32,866 nucleotides of DNA from positions 1 through 32,866 of the forward strand of contig DFHU01000036.1 of assembly GCA_002373045.1 (NCBI GenBank). Direction: 5' to 3'. The notes below the pieces were generated by a model. That model saw only the letters and a list, made by a program, of their open reading frames with translations. It was not told the DNA's origin and did not search any database. Each line of letters opens with the position of its first letter. The first letter of the stretch is position 1. The translations under genes and the position numbers were made by a program. Source of the stretch: Pseudoselenomonas ruminantium (GTDB lineage: Bacteria; Bacillota; Negativicutes; Selenomonadales; Selenomonadaceae). Below, piece by piece: positions 23,627-31,270 of the stretch.

Positions 23627-25411
23627 TTGATTAAGTTAGCAACCTGCTTTAGCGGTATTGGGGCAATCGAACACGCCCTGAATCGCATGGGGATTGACAA
23701 TGAGATAGTCTTTGCCTGCGATAATGGTGACGTTGATATATTATCAAAGGACATCCCCTTGGATATTATTAAAATTCGTGCAGAATTTGACGAACTGGAA
23801 AATATTATTTCCGAAATGCCAGACGGTGACTATAAAGACGAATTGCAGGGCGACCTGTCAAGGGATGACGAGCTTTTCAAGTCACAGGTTACGGGGTTGG
23901 ATGGTGTTACGGACAAATATACGAAGACTGTAAGAGAAGTTCTTAGTTCCGTAAAGAAGATGACTGGTGTCAAGGCTGCTAGGACAAAGGAGTACGACAA
24001 GTTTTCCAAGCAGCTTACCATTGCTGCTGATGACGAGCTTAACAACAGGCTGTATACGCTTTTCTATGCCATAGAGATAACCAACGACTTCCATAAGGAC
24101 AACGCATGGAATTTGCTGGATCAATATGATATTCCGTTCAAAAGCGTGGATAACATAGATTGGGATTACATTCGGGAAGAAGTCACTACCTTAAAGAATC
24201 TGATTGACAAAATCAATGGCCGTCGGGTGATCAAGAGCATTCGTGATATATGTGAACGGCTGGGAATGCTCCATGAGAAGATTTTGACGGCAAAGATTGA
24301 GAAGAAACTGTCAACCCTTCCATCTTATGATGATAAGAAAGCCTATATTGATAGTCTGTATGCACCATATGAGCGGAAAAATCAGGTCAAGAAGACCTAT
24401 ATGGCCAACTACGATATAGATGAGCGTCATTTTTATTGGAATGTCAGTTTCTTGGATGGTAACGAATACAAGGGGAAAGTGGATTTATTTGTGGGCGGCA
24501 GCCCCTGCCAGTCCTTCAGCCTTGTAGGAAAGCAGCGGGGCCTTGAAGATACGAGAGGAACCCTGTTCTATGAGTATGCCCGTCTGGTCAAGGAGATACA
24601 GCCCAAAGTATTCATCTATGAAAATGTCCGGGCTATTCTAAGTAATGACAATGGCAGAACATGGGAAACCATCACCCAGATATTCACTGACCTGAATTAT
24701 ACGTGGGATTATAAAATCCTGAATGCCCGCGACTATGGCATACCGCAGAACCGTGAGCGCGTTTTTGTTGTCGGCTTCCGAAACGATTTGAAACTGGCAA
24801 AGGAATTTGAGTTCCCTGAACCGCAGGAACTGAAAACCACAATGAAGGATTTTCTGCTGGATAATGTATCTGGAAAGTATTATTTACCCACCAAGGGGGT
24901 AAACTTTGTCACCAGCGACAAGAATCTGACCAAGAGATATACGCAGATAGACGGCGATATTGCTCTTTGCCAAAAGAAGAACCAGCAGTTTAACTGGCAT
25001 GGTGATTTTGTCTTTGAGGAAGAAAACAAGGACAAGGAAAAGACCATGCAGGATTTGGAAAAGTATTTCCTCAGTGAAAAAGTCCGGAAATATGTACTGG
25101 CCACCGGCACGAAGGGATTTTATTCCAAGCCGGAAACAGACCTTGATATTGCAAGACCATTGCTTACCACCATGCACAAAATGCACCGTGCTGGCGTTGA
25201 TAATTATGTAACTACGGAGGGACGGTTAAGAAAACTTACTCCACGCGAATGTCTGCGCTTGATGGGCTTCAGTGACAGCTTTAAGATACCGGTCAGCGAT
25301 ACGGCAATGTATCAGCAATCTGGTAATTCCATTGTTGTGGATGTACTGATGAACATTATGAGTAAGATTTTGGAAACCTACCCTGATTTAGAAACGAATA
25401 TCACGGAGTGA
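23627..25411 (+). CDS. DNA (cytosine-5-)-methyltransferase with large internal insertion
   Basis: Modification enzyme of a type II-like restriction system. From TTG 23627 (behind AAGGAG) it has 594 residues: motif I FSGIGAIE (8-15), motif II near FACDNGD, the catalytic PCQSFS of motif IV with Cys294, motif VI YENVRAIL, motif VIII QNRERVFVVG, a target-recognition region, motif IX LTPRECLRLMGF and motif X QQSGNSIVVDVLM. Motif IV normally lies near residue 80; here about 200 extra, largely helical residues stand between motifs II and IV. The frame could run up to TTG 23597, but this would include the binding site. The HNH nuclease and vsr genes follow. Confidence 0.9.
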   Translation: MIKLATCFSGIGAIEHALNRMGIDNEIVFACDNGDVDILSKDIPLDIIKIRAEFDELENIISEMPDGDYKDELQGDLSRDDELFKSQVTGLDGVTDKYTKTVREVLSSVKKMTGVKAARTKEYDKFSKQLTIAADDELNNRLYTLFYAIEITNDFHKDNAWNLLDQYDIPFKSVDNIDWDYIREEVTTLKNLIDKINGRRVIKSIRDICERLGMLHEKILTAKIEKKLSTLPSYDDKKAYIDSLYAPYERKNQVKKTYMANYDIDERHFYWNVSFLDGNEYKGKVDLFVGGSPCQSFSLVGKQRGLEDTRGTLFYEYARLVKEIQPKVFIYENVRAILSNDNGRTWETITQIFTDLNYTWDYKILNARDYGIPQNRERVFVVGFRNDLKLAKEFEFPEPQELKTTMKDFLLDNVSGKYYLPTKGVNFVTSDKNLTKRYTQIDGDIALCQKKNQQFNWHGDFVFEEENKDKEKTMQDLEKYFLSEKVRKYVLATGTKGFYSKPETDLDIARPLLTTMHKMHRAGVDNYVTTEGRLRKLTPRECLRLMGFSDSFKIPVSDTAMYQQSGNSIVVDVLMNIMSKILETYPDLETNITE

Positions 25412-25418
25412 TGAATTT

Positions 25419-26435
25419 ATGAAAATCAATGGTGAAGAATTAAAAACATTAGCGGTGTTCCCCACGATGATGACTGTTCCGGATTGTTTGGTGGTGTCCA
25501 GCAATAAATTGGGCGGTGGTCATGGAGAAGCAAAGTTTTATATTGCTTCCAAGGAGGATATGTATAGCTTCTATGGGCAAGCCGGGTTTGAAGTAAAATG
25601 CTTCCTGCTGAAGAAGGATTTGCTTTCTTACATGGTGGCCATAAAGAACGAATACTTTACGCCCTCGCTGGATTACCAGAAGAAAGACCAGCTTCCCCAA
25701 TTATGGCAGGATCGTATGGACATGATTGACAAGCTGGATGATGTAATATTCTTTACCATTAAAGACCAAAATCAGATTGGCGGCCCCCGTGGCTATATAA
25801 ATTCAGCAGATGACGCTTACCAGATTATTAGAACGCTGGCGTTGCCGCTGGTAAGCTATATCTATGTGGAGAAGGTTGGAACAGAGAGCGCACCGCTTTT
25901 CTACTGGAAGTTGTTTGTCGATTTTACAGCCGTCAACGAAATCCAAAACGGGCCTCTTGTCTTCAAGTATGGTAAGAAAAAGGATGCTGAAAAGCCTGCC
26001 GTTACCAAGGAAGATAAGAAGGCAGAAAAGAAGCGCGAAACCATTTCACGGGCTAGAGAAGGTCAGGGGAAATATCGCGAAGCCCTGTTGGAACAGTGCC
26101 GTTTCTGCCCATTCACCATGATAGCGGATGAACGCCTGCTGATAGCCAGCCATATAAAGCCATGGGCTGCTGCTGATGATGACGAGAAAATAGATCCATA
26201 CAATGGGTATATGCTTTCCCCATTGTATGACAAGCTTTTTGACAGAGGCTTCATTACGTTCACCCATGATAAGCACGTTGTTCTGTCTAAATTCATTTCT
26301 CCGTTTACGTGGAAGCAGATAAAACTCGCAGATAACGATTTTATTAGAATGCTTCCCATGGATGACAAGCGTTATGAGTATTTGAAATTTCACCATGAAA
26401 ATGTCTTTAAAGGCACGTTTGATTTTAAAGATTGA
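25419..26435 (+). CDS. Restriction endonuclease with C-terminal HNH domain
   Basis: 338 residues, starting 7 nt after the methyltransferase stop. The N-terminal 200 residues are of unknown fold. A charged linker follows (KEDKKAEKKRETISRAREGQ), then an HNH_2-type nuclease domain: CRFCPFTM, LLIASHIKPWAAADDDEKIDPYNGYMLSPLYDKLFDRGFITF, with the catalytic His in ASHIKPW and the Asn/Asp in NGYMLSPLYDKLFD. The position between a C5-methyltransferase and vsr strongly supports a restriction enzyme. The recognition sequence cannot be read from the protein. Confidence 0.85.
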   Translation: MKINGEELKTLAVFPTMMTVPDCLVVSSNKLGGGHGEAKFYIASKEDMYSFYGQAGFEVKCFLLKKDLLSYMVAIKNEYFTPSLDYQKKDQLPQLWQDRMDMIDKLDDVIFFTIKDQNQIGGPRGYINSADDAYQIIRTLALPLVSYIYVEKVGTESAPLFYWKLFVDFTAVNEIQNGPLVFKYGKKKDAEKPAVTKEDKKAEKKRETISRAREGQGKYREALLEQCRFCPFTMIADERLLIASHIKPWAAADDDEKIDPYNGYMLSPLYDKLFDRGFITFTHDKHVVLSKFISPFTWKQIKLADNDFIRMLPMDDKRYEYLKFHHENVFKGTFDFKD

Positions 26436-26452
26436 ATTACAGGAATAGCAGC

Positions 26453-26860
26453 ATGGATGTATTGAGCCGTGAGCAGCGTCGCCATAATATGAGTCGTATC
26501 CGTGCGGCTGACACTAAGGCAGAAGTGCTCCTGCGCAAAGCCTTGTGGAAAAAAGGCCTGCGCTATCGCAAGAACTACGCCGCCTTGCCCGGCAAGCCGG
26601 ATATTGTGCTGACCCGTCAGAAAATCGCTATCTTTGTGGATGGCGATTTTTGGCACGCTCGTGGCCATCAGGATAACCCTGGGGAGCAGGTGGCCACCAA
26701 TAAGGAGTTTTGGCAGAAGAAACTTGCCCGTAACGTAGAACGGGATAAGGAAGTCAATGACGAACTGACCGAAGCAGGCTGGCTGGTGCTGCGGTTTTGG
26801 GAGTCGGATATACTTAGAGATCTATCAAGTTGCATAAACTATATTGAAAACTATATATAG
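26453..26860 (+). CDS. vsr: Very short patch repair endonuclease Vsr
   Basis: Nicks next to T:G mismatches that arise by deamination of 5-methylcytosine in the methyltransferase target. The 135 residues have the family signatures SREQRRHNMSRIRAADTKAEVLLRKALW, GKPDIVLTRQKIAIFVDGDFWHARGH (Asp and His of the metal site) and GWLVLRFWESDIL. ATG 26453 is 8 nt behind AGGA; a TTG at 26432 would overlap the previous stop. It confirms that the upstream enzyme makes 5-methylcytosine. Confidence 0.95.
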   Translation: MDVLSREQRRHNMSRIRAADTKAEVLLRKALWKKGLRYRKNYAALPGKPDIVLTRQKIAIFVDGDFWHARGHQDNPGEQVATNKEFWQKKLARNVERDKEVNDELTEAGWLVLRFWESDILRDLSSCINYIENYI

Positions 26861-26952
26861 ATTTGTGGATGTTATAGTATAGACTTATAGTTAAATTAGA
26901 AATAGCAAATATGAAAATGAATGAAGTTTTTATATAGAAGGGAATTAAATCT

Positions 26953-27495
26953 ATGGAAACATTTATTAAAGCAGTTAGTAGTTTTATTACTATGTCTCAA
27001 AGAATGATTTTTGCGGCAGTTATTTTTACTGGTTTATGCTTGTTTACACCTGCGGAAATGATAGGAATAATCGGGGTAAATGAACTGGTTGACGAATATC
27101 ATTCTATGATTGGTATTTTCTTTTTGATTTCCACTTCAATATCGGTTGTTAATGTAATTGTTTATTTCAGTGGATTTGTTAAAGAAAAATGGAGCAATTT
27201 TAATTATAAGAGAAAAAGAAAAAAAATATTACGCAATCTTGAAGAATATGAACTTGCGATTGTGAAGTTGTTGTATAATAAAGATAATCATACTGATTTT
27301 TTTGATTTAAGTGATGGTGCTGTTCGTCATTTAGTTGCATGTCAAATTATATATAGAACTTCTAATACATCAACCAATTATGATAATCAACATCTATATT
27401 TTCCATATACGTTGAATTCGTGGGCTAATAGTTATATAAAAAATAGTAAATTGATGAAAGAAAAGCTTGCTACAATAAATGTTACAAGAAGTTAA
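26953..27495 (+). CDS. Superinfection exclusion SieB-like membrane protein
   Basis: 180 residues with two membrane segments (MIFAAVIFTGLCLFTPAEMIGIIG and MIGIFFLISTSISVVNVIVYF), a basic stretch (YKRKRKKI) and a cytoplasmic domain whose pattern LEEYELAIVKLLY, FFDLSDGAVRHLVACQIIYRTSN, PYTLNSWANSYI fits SieB-like superinfection-exclusion proteins. Such proteins abort infection by related phages. The gene is much richer in A and T than its neighbours, which suggests separate acquisition. It belongs to the cargo behind the restriction genes; a putative GGGAATTAAATCT leader precedes ATG with a weak binding site. Confidence 0.7.
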   Translation: METFIKAVSSFITMSQRMIFAAVIFTGLCLFTPAEMIGIIGVNELVDEYHSMIGIFFLISTSISVVNVIVYFSGFVKEKWSNFNYKRKRKKILRNLEEYELAIVKLLYNKDNHTDFFDLSDGAVRHLVACQIIYRTSNTSTNYDNQHLYFPYTLNSWANSYIKNSKLMKEKLATINVTRS

Positions 27496-27664
27496 GATTA
27501 ACTAATTTTCTTCTTGCATTTGACCGGTCAACTCCGTATTATAAGAATTGTAAGGAACCTTCCCGTACCAATCCCAATTGAATACATTTTCGGAAATGAC
27601 AAAATTATGGGTATCTAACGCAGGCATGCGTAAGATATATATTTGGGTTGTCATTCCGCAAGAA
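27496..27664. other. Intergenic stretch with palindrome
   Basis: Holds TGACCGGTCA at 27521-27530, overlapping a TTGACC that could act as a -35 element, and AT-rich sequence. No reading frame with a binding site was found. Confidence 0.4.
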
Positions 27665-27695
27665 GGCCGCAGGGTGACAATCCGGCGGCCTTTTT
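27665..27695 (+). terminator. Terminator or leader hairpin before the DUF1659 gene
   Basis: GGCCGC (27665-27670) pairs with GCGGCC (27685-27690), then TTTTT. It ends 25 bp before the DUF1659 start, so it may be the end of upstream transcription or an attenuator. Confidence 0.6.
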
Positions 27696-27720
27696 GCTAT
27701 CTGTAAAGGAGGAAAACAAT

Positions 27721-27942
27721 ATGACTGTTCGCACGAAACAGACCACCACGTTAAAAATCACCCGTGTAAAAGGCACCACAGCCGCGGGCAAGGACAACCA
27801 TGATTACGTCAATCTTTCTGTCAATCCGAAACTGGAGGATGGGGATGTGCTTTCCATTGGGCAGAAGCTCAGTCGTTTGCAGAGTCTCCCCGTTATCGGT
27901 GTCAGCCGTATTGACGCATGTTCGCTGGCAGAAGAACACTAA
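27721..27942 (+). CDS. DUF1659-family protein
   Basis: 73 residues. QTTTLKITRVKGTTAAGKDNHDYVNLSVNPKLEDGDVLSIGQKLSRLQSLPVIGVSRIDACSL fits the DUF1659 pattern: strand, Asp-Val-tyr type helix, then LQxxPxxxVxRxD. AAAGGAGG precedes the ATG. It is the first of a trio (DUF1659, DUF2922, YvrJ) often found together in Firmicutes and on plasmids, with unknown function. Confidence 0.75.
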   Translation: MTVRTKQTTTLKITRVKGTTAAGKDNHDYVNLSVNPKLEDGDVLSIGQKLSRLQSLPVIGVSRIDACSLAEEH

Positions 27943-27955
27943 GGAGGGCTAGACC

Positions 27956-28168
27956 ATGAAAGAAACGCTTTTGATTGAGTTTCAGCTGGAAAACAATAAA
28001 AACACGACGATTTCCATTCCTGATCCGCGCACAGATGTCACCAAAGCTGAGGTGATCACAGCGGCAGAGGAAATCGTGGAAAAGAAGGCCGTTCTTTCCG
28101 CGGGTGTGTCGGTGGCAGCTTTCAAACGGGCATACATCCGTACCATTCAGGAGACGGAATTGGAGTAA
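27956..28168 (+). CDS. DUF2922-family protein
   Basis: 70 residues. KETLLIEFQLENNKNTTISIPDPRTDVTKAEVITAAEEIVEKKAVL fits the DUF2922 pattern (strand, IxIxDPxxDLTxAEV, helix). AAGGAGG precedes the ATG, 13 bp after the DUF1659 stop. Unknown function; probably interacts with its two neighbours. Confidence 0.78.
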   Translation: MKETLLIEFQLENNKNTTISIPDPRTDVTKAEVITAAEEIVEKKAVLSAGVSVAAFKRAYIRTIQETELE

Positions 28169-28263
28169 TCGGACTGTTCTACGGAGCAGAGGGGGCCGCC
28201 GGGGAAACTGGCGGCCTTCTTGATGTCGTGAATGAACAGGTCTTGCCGTAAGGAGGCGGGATG

Positions 28264-28413
28264 ATGGAGCAAACAATACTCACCGCCGTTTCCGCTGTGG
28301 GCTTCCCCATTGTGGTGACATTCTACCTGCTGACCAGCTTCCAAAAGTCAATGGATAAATTCACGGACAGGCTGGGGGAGCTTATACAGGAACTGAAGCG
28401 GCTGGAAAAGTAA
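28264..28413 (+). CDS. YvrJ-family small membrane protein
   Basis: 49 residues: MEQTILTAVSAVGFPIVVTFYLL is one membrane helix, followed by a short amphipathic helix (DRLGELIQELKRLEK). This is the YvrJ pattern. AGGAGG at 28251-28256 selects ATG 28264 (7 nt) over 28261. A hairpin (GGCCGCC 28194-28200 with GGCGGCC 28210-28216) lies in the 95-bp gap behind the DUF2922 gene. The strong terminator that follows closes the trio. Confidence 0.78.
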   Translation: MEQTILTAVSAVGFPIVVTFYLLTSFQKSMDKFTDRLGELIQELKRLEK

Positions 28414-28418
28414 AGTAA

Positions 28419-28466
28419 GGCGGGCGGCTGACTGGTCAATCTGACCGGTCAGCCGCCCGCCTTTTT
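28419..28466 (+). terminator. Very strong terminator containing the TGACCRGTCA palindrome
   Basis: Twenty bases at 28419-28438 (GGCGGGCGGC plus TGACTGGTCA) pair with 28442-28461 over a 3-nt loop, with one G-T pair, then five T. Both stem arms contain the dispersed palindrome. Confidence 0.92.
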
Positions 28467-28501
28467 GATGTCCTAAATTATTACTATATTTTCTGCGTAT
28501 G

Positions 28502-28539
28502 TACACTATTTAAAGAATAGCTGTTATAATATATAGTGT
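28502..28539 (+). promoter_or_regulatory. Promoter with flanking inverted repeat, upstream of the TrpF-like gene
   Basis: TACACT (28502-28507), a 17-bp spacer and TATAAT (28525-28530). ACACTAT (28503-28509) and ATAGTGT (28533-28539) form an inverted repeat around the promoter, a likely operator. Confidence 0.65.
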
Positions 28540-28572
28540 ATCGTAATTCTATAAGAAAGCGTGGGGATAGGC

Positions 28573-29166
28573 ATGAGAGCCAAACTATCGGGGATTACCG
28601 ATTTGTTTACTGCCCTTACAGCAGATGAATGCGGGGCAGCTTTTGTCAGCTTTATGTTTGATGTGGATAACAAGGATTACATTGAGCCGGAGGTGGCTTC
28701 GGTACTGGCAAGGCAGATACCGGGGACACGCACGGTAGGGGTATTCACGGACGAAGAACTAAGCCGGGTGAATCTCATAGCGGACATGGTGGGGCTTGAC
28801 TATGTGCAGCTCAATGGGGATGAAAGCGATGACTATATGCGTCAGGTGGTCTGCCCGGTTATCAAGCGGTATTATGTTGATGAGCATTTTTCCGTGGAAA
28901 AGGCCGAGCAGAATCCGGCGGAAATGATTTTGCTGGATTTGGGGGAGCAGGACTATCATAATAAAAAACTGGCCAACGATATTGTCCAGCTGCATAAGTC
29001 GGTAATTGTTGCCGGAGAAATAAACCGGGAAAATGTACTCGATGTTGAGCGCAAACTTCATCCTTACGCTGTGGACGTGTCCGAGGGTATTGAGGCGTGT
29101 AACGGGCAGAAAAGCGTACGGAAAATAAGAGGCTTGTTCCGGCGTATGGGCAGCAGGACTGTTTAA
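28573..29166 (+). CDS. TrpF-like (phosphoribosylanthranilate isomerase fold) protein, probably inactive
   Basis: 197 residues follow the TrpF barrel plan: MRAKLSGIT (family KICGIT), GAAFVSFMF, YIEPEVAS, RTVGVF, LDYVQLNGDE, CPVIKRYY, SVIVAGEINRENV, PYAVDVSEGIEACNGQKSVRKIRGLF. The catalytic Cys of the first strand is replaced by Ser6, and the loop regions are reduced. The phosphate-binding end (AGEINRENV, VDVSEGIE) is kept in part. No trp genes are near, and it sits on a mobile element. A ligand-binding or regulatory role is more likely than tryptophan synthesis. ATG 28573 gives the usual family start; GTG 28561 is less likely. Confidence 0.7.
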   Translation: MRAKLSGITDLFTALTADECGAAFVSFMFDVDNKDYIEPEVASVLARQIPGTRTVGVFTDEELSRVNLIADMVGLDYVQLNGDESDDYMRQVVCPVIKRYYVDEHFSVEKAEQNPAEMILLDLGEQDYHNKKLANDIVQLHKSVIVAGEINRENVLDVERKLHPYAVDVSEGIEACNGQKSVRKIRGLFRRMGSRTV

Positions 29167-29170
29167 TAGC

Positions 29171-29216
29171 GCACAATAAAATGCAGCCATCCGAGGATAG
29201 CTGCATTTTATTGTGC
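29171..29216. terminator. Bidirectional terminator between TrpF-like and XRE genes
   Basis: GCACAATAAAATGCAGC (29171-29187) pairs perfectly with GCTGCATTTTATTGTGC (29200-29216) between convergent genes. Confidence 0.93.
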
Positions 29217-29253
29217 CTGTTTTTGGTTTTTCTTGTCCGCCCGGATTATTGCG

Positions 29254-29562
29254 TCAATAATGTTTTTTGACTGCTCCGTAAGCTGTGGATAGTTTTTTAT
29301 CACATACTGCAGGCGTTTGTCCACTACGGGGGGGGTGATTGTCCATTTGATTATTGGGCGCAGGGAAAAAATAATTCACATTGACCTGCAATGCCCGGGC
29401 AATACTGGCCAGTTCGCCCATTTTCATACTGGGACTATATCCACGTTCCCAGTTTGAAATAACCTGTGACGACTTGCCAATTTTTTGGGCAAGCTGAACC
29501 TGTGTCATTCCAAGCTCAGTGCGTCGCAGACGTATATAATATCCTACATTGACATTATCCAT
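29254..29562 (-). CDS. XRE-family transcriptional regulator
   Basis: 102 residues from ATG 29562 (behind GAGGATAAAT). The helix-turn-helix is VGYYIRLRRTELGMTQVQLAQKIGKSSQVISNWERGYSPSMKMGELASIARAL; the tail is short and polar. Second XRE regulator of the element, local to the cargo; the operator-like repeat at 28503 and the divergent gene at 29773 are candidate targets. The frame could be extended upstream to 29628, but no binding site supports this. Confidence 0.85.
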   Translation of the reverse strand: MDNVNVGYYIRLRRTELGMTQVQLAQKIGKSSQVISNWERGYSPSMKMGELASIARALQVNVNYFFPAPNNQMDNHPPRSGQTPAVCDKKLSTAYGAVKKHY

Positions 29563-29686
29563 ATTTATCCTCGCTGAATTGTAATATGAGCCACTAAATG
29601 AACATGGGGAAGGATTTGATTCCACCATGCCTACTGCCCCTATGCCTACACAATCGCGTCATAAGGGAGAAAGTGGCTCTATACTT

Positions 29687-29714
29687 ATTATACCATCATC
29701 AAGAAAATAGCCAA
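29687..29714 (-). promoter_or_regulatory. Promoter of the cargo XRE gene
   Basis: On the minus strand TTGGCT (29714-29709), a 16-bp spacer and TATAAT (29692-29687). The leader of about 120 nt before ATG contains no other gene. Confidence 0.65.
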
Positions 29715-29772
29715 AGGAATTTTATGTTCGCTTATAGAATTATCACGTAGTTATATAACGAAGGGGAGAGGG

Positions 29773-30438
29773 ATGGCTTTGGGAAATCTAAATTGTCCGA
29801 TTATGCTGGAAGTGAAACCAGGTGGTGCAGGCTGGGCTGAGGTAAATATGCATATTGGGAAAGATGAGTATACGTTTATCTTATCATACATAGGTGAGGA
29901 TATATATGACCTTATTGAGAAGGTATATTATTTGTATCCTAACTGGGGGCATGATAACCTTGATTACAGGGTTATGGAGTATTATGACGACGTGGAGATA
30001 GAATCTACGATTGACGGAGTGACAGCCAAGCAGTTATGGTCGGATGTTCCATGGAAAACTAAACTGCTATGGAACGGTGAAGGAACTTATGTGAAGTGGA
30101 AAATGGAGCGCCCGGCAACAATTGACGATGATTTCGATGTGACCATCACGTTGGAGGTTTATCAGCAGGAGGAATCTTTTCATACATACACAGTAAGATA
30201 CAAGGATTTATGTTACGCTGTTGCCAAAGGTGTAACAGAAGCGCTGATTCGTTACGGAATTGTTGGCTGTTATGAATCCACATGGATGCAAGATATAAAT
30301 ATTCGTCACTTTTTGCAGATTAAAGGGCTGGCACTGGATAAGGAAATTGAATTGGTGTCAGATAGTCAGGATGAACAAGGTATCTTTCATATCCGGCTGG
30401 AGCAGGAAATGGATTTGTTAATCCGGTCAATGTCATAG
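29773..30438 (+). CDS. Protein of unknown function in the cargo region
   Basis: 221 residues behind AAGGGGAG. The sequence alternates strands and aromatic residues (YTFILSYIGEDIYDLIEKVYYLYPNW, WNGEGTYVKWKMER, DVTITLEVYQQEESFHTYTVRYKDLCYAVAKGVTEALIRYGIVG). It has no signal, no membrane segment and no known catalytic motif. No family recognised. It reads away from the XRE gene and ends in its own terminator, so it is a single-gene unit, as cargo defence or immunity genes often are; that is only context. Confidence 0.75.
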   Translation: MALGNLNCPIMLEVKPGGAGWAEVNMHIGKDEYTFILSYIGEDIYDLIEKVYYLYPNWGHDNLDYRVMEYYDDVEIESTIDGVTAKQLWSDVPWKTKLLWNGEGTYVKWKMERPATIDDDFDVTITLEVYQQEESFHTYTVRYKDLCYAVAKGVTEALIRYGIVGCYESTWMQDINIRHFLQIKGLALDKEIELVSDSQDEQGIFHIRLEQEMDLLIRSMS

Positions 30439-30469
30439 ATTGTTTCATGCTGTTATTTACATATGTCAG

Positions 30470-30497
30470 AAAACCGCTATCGAAGGATGGCGGTTTT
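30470..30497 (+). terminator. Terminator after the unknown cargo gene
   Basis: AAAACCGC pairs with GCGGTTTT across a 12-nt loop, with T's at the end. Confidence 0.75.
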
Positions 30498-30626
30498 CGT
30501 ACATTATAATACTTCCTTGCGTAAGTGGAGCCAGTATTTCCCTACAAACTTCTCCGGGTGAAACTTCGGCATTAAGCAAAATGCAGCCGGAGGCAGATAC
30601 TTCTAAGAACGAAAGGAGTGTTCACT

Positions 30627-31220
30627 ATGAGAGATGGGGACATGACGACAAAACGGGATGGGGAATTGCTGGCTGAACTTTTGGACATCCCCAAGACGGT
30701 TTTTGAGACGCGCACGTTGCGGGAGATAATGATGGCTCCTCAGGCAATAAAGGGGATTGGTGAAAAGCGCACAAAAAAAATACTCATGTTGAAGGAGCTT
30801 TCACGTCGCTGGTTCATGACACCGAATCTCCGGCAGAAGATTGACGGTGCAGAGGATGTGGCCCGTTATCTTATGCCAAGGCTTAAGGATGAGAACAAAG
30901 AGCATCTGATTTTGATTGTACTGAATAGCAAAAAATTTATTGTTGCTACTCCCATAGTGTCCGTAGGGTCGTTAACGAGTGCCGTAGTTCATCCTCGTGA
31001 GATATTTAGGACAGCTATTTACTATTCTGCAGCATCCGTGATACTGGTTCATAACCATCCATCAGGAGAGCCTGACCCTAGTGATGCGGATAAGAAAATA
31101 ACGAAGAAATTATTCCAATGTGGGAAAATCATGCAAATACCCGTTTTAGACCATGTAATTATTGGTAATCTGCTATTTTACAGTTTCAAAGAAGACAAGA
31201 TTAAAAGTCTAAAGTATTGA
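30627..31220 (+). CDS. radC: RadC-family protein (JAB/MPN domain)
   Basis: 197 residues: a short helix-hairpin-helix region (IKGIGEKRTKKILMLKEL), then the RadC JAB domain with the metal motif VHNHPSGEPDPSDAD and the upstream Glu/Ser region (VHPREIFRTAIYYSAASVILVHNH). RadC-like proteins are common on phages, plasmids and islands, often near restriction systems; their exact activity is unsettled. ATG 30627 is 8 nt behind AGGAG, and GTG 30618 overlaps the binding site. The right large RNA starts about 50 bp behind the stop. Confidence 0.92.
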   Translation: MRDGDMTTKRDGELLAELLDIPKTVFETRTLREIMMAPQAIKGIGEKRTKKILMLKELSRRWFMTPNLRQKIDGAEDVARYLMPRLKDENKEHLILIVLNSKKFIVATPIVSVGSLTSAVVHPREIFRTAIYYSAASVILVHNHPSGEPDPSDADKKITKKLFQCGKIMQIPVLDHVIIGNLLFYSFKEDKIKSLKY

Positions 31221-31270
31221 GGGAGTGCGAATATAAAAAAATCTTAACTAAAGTCTTTTTCCGTATTTTG

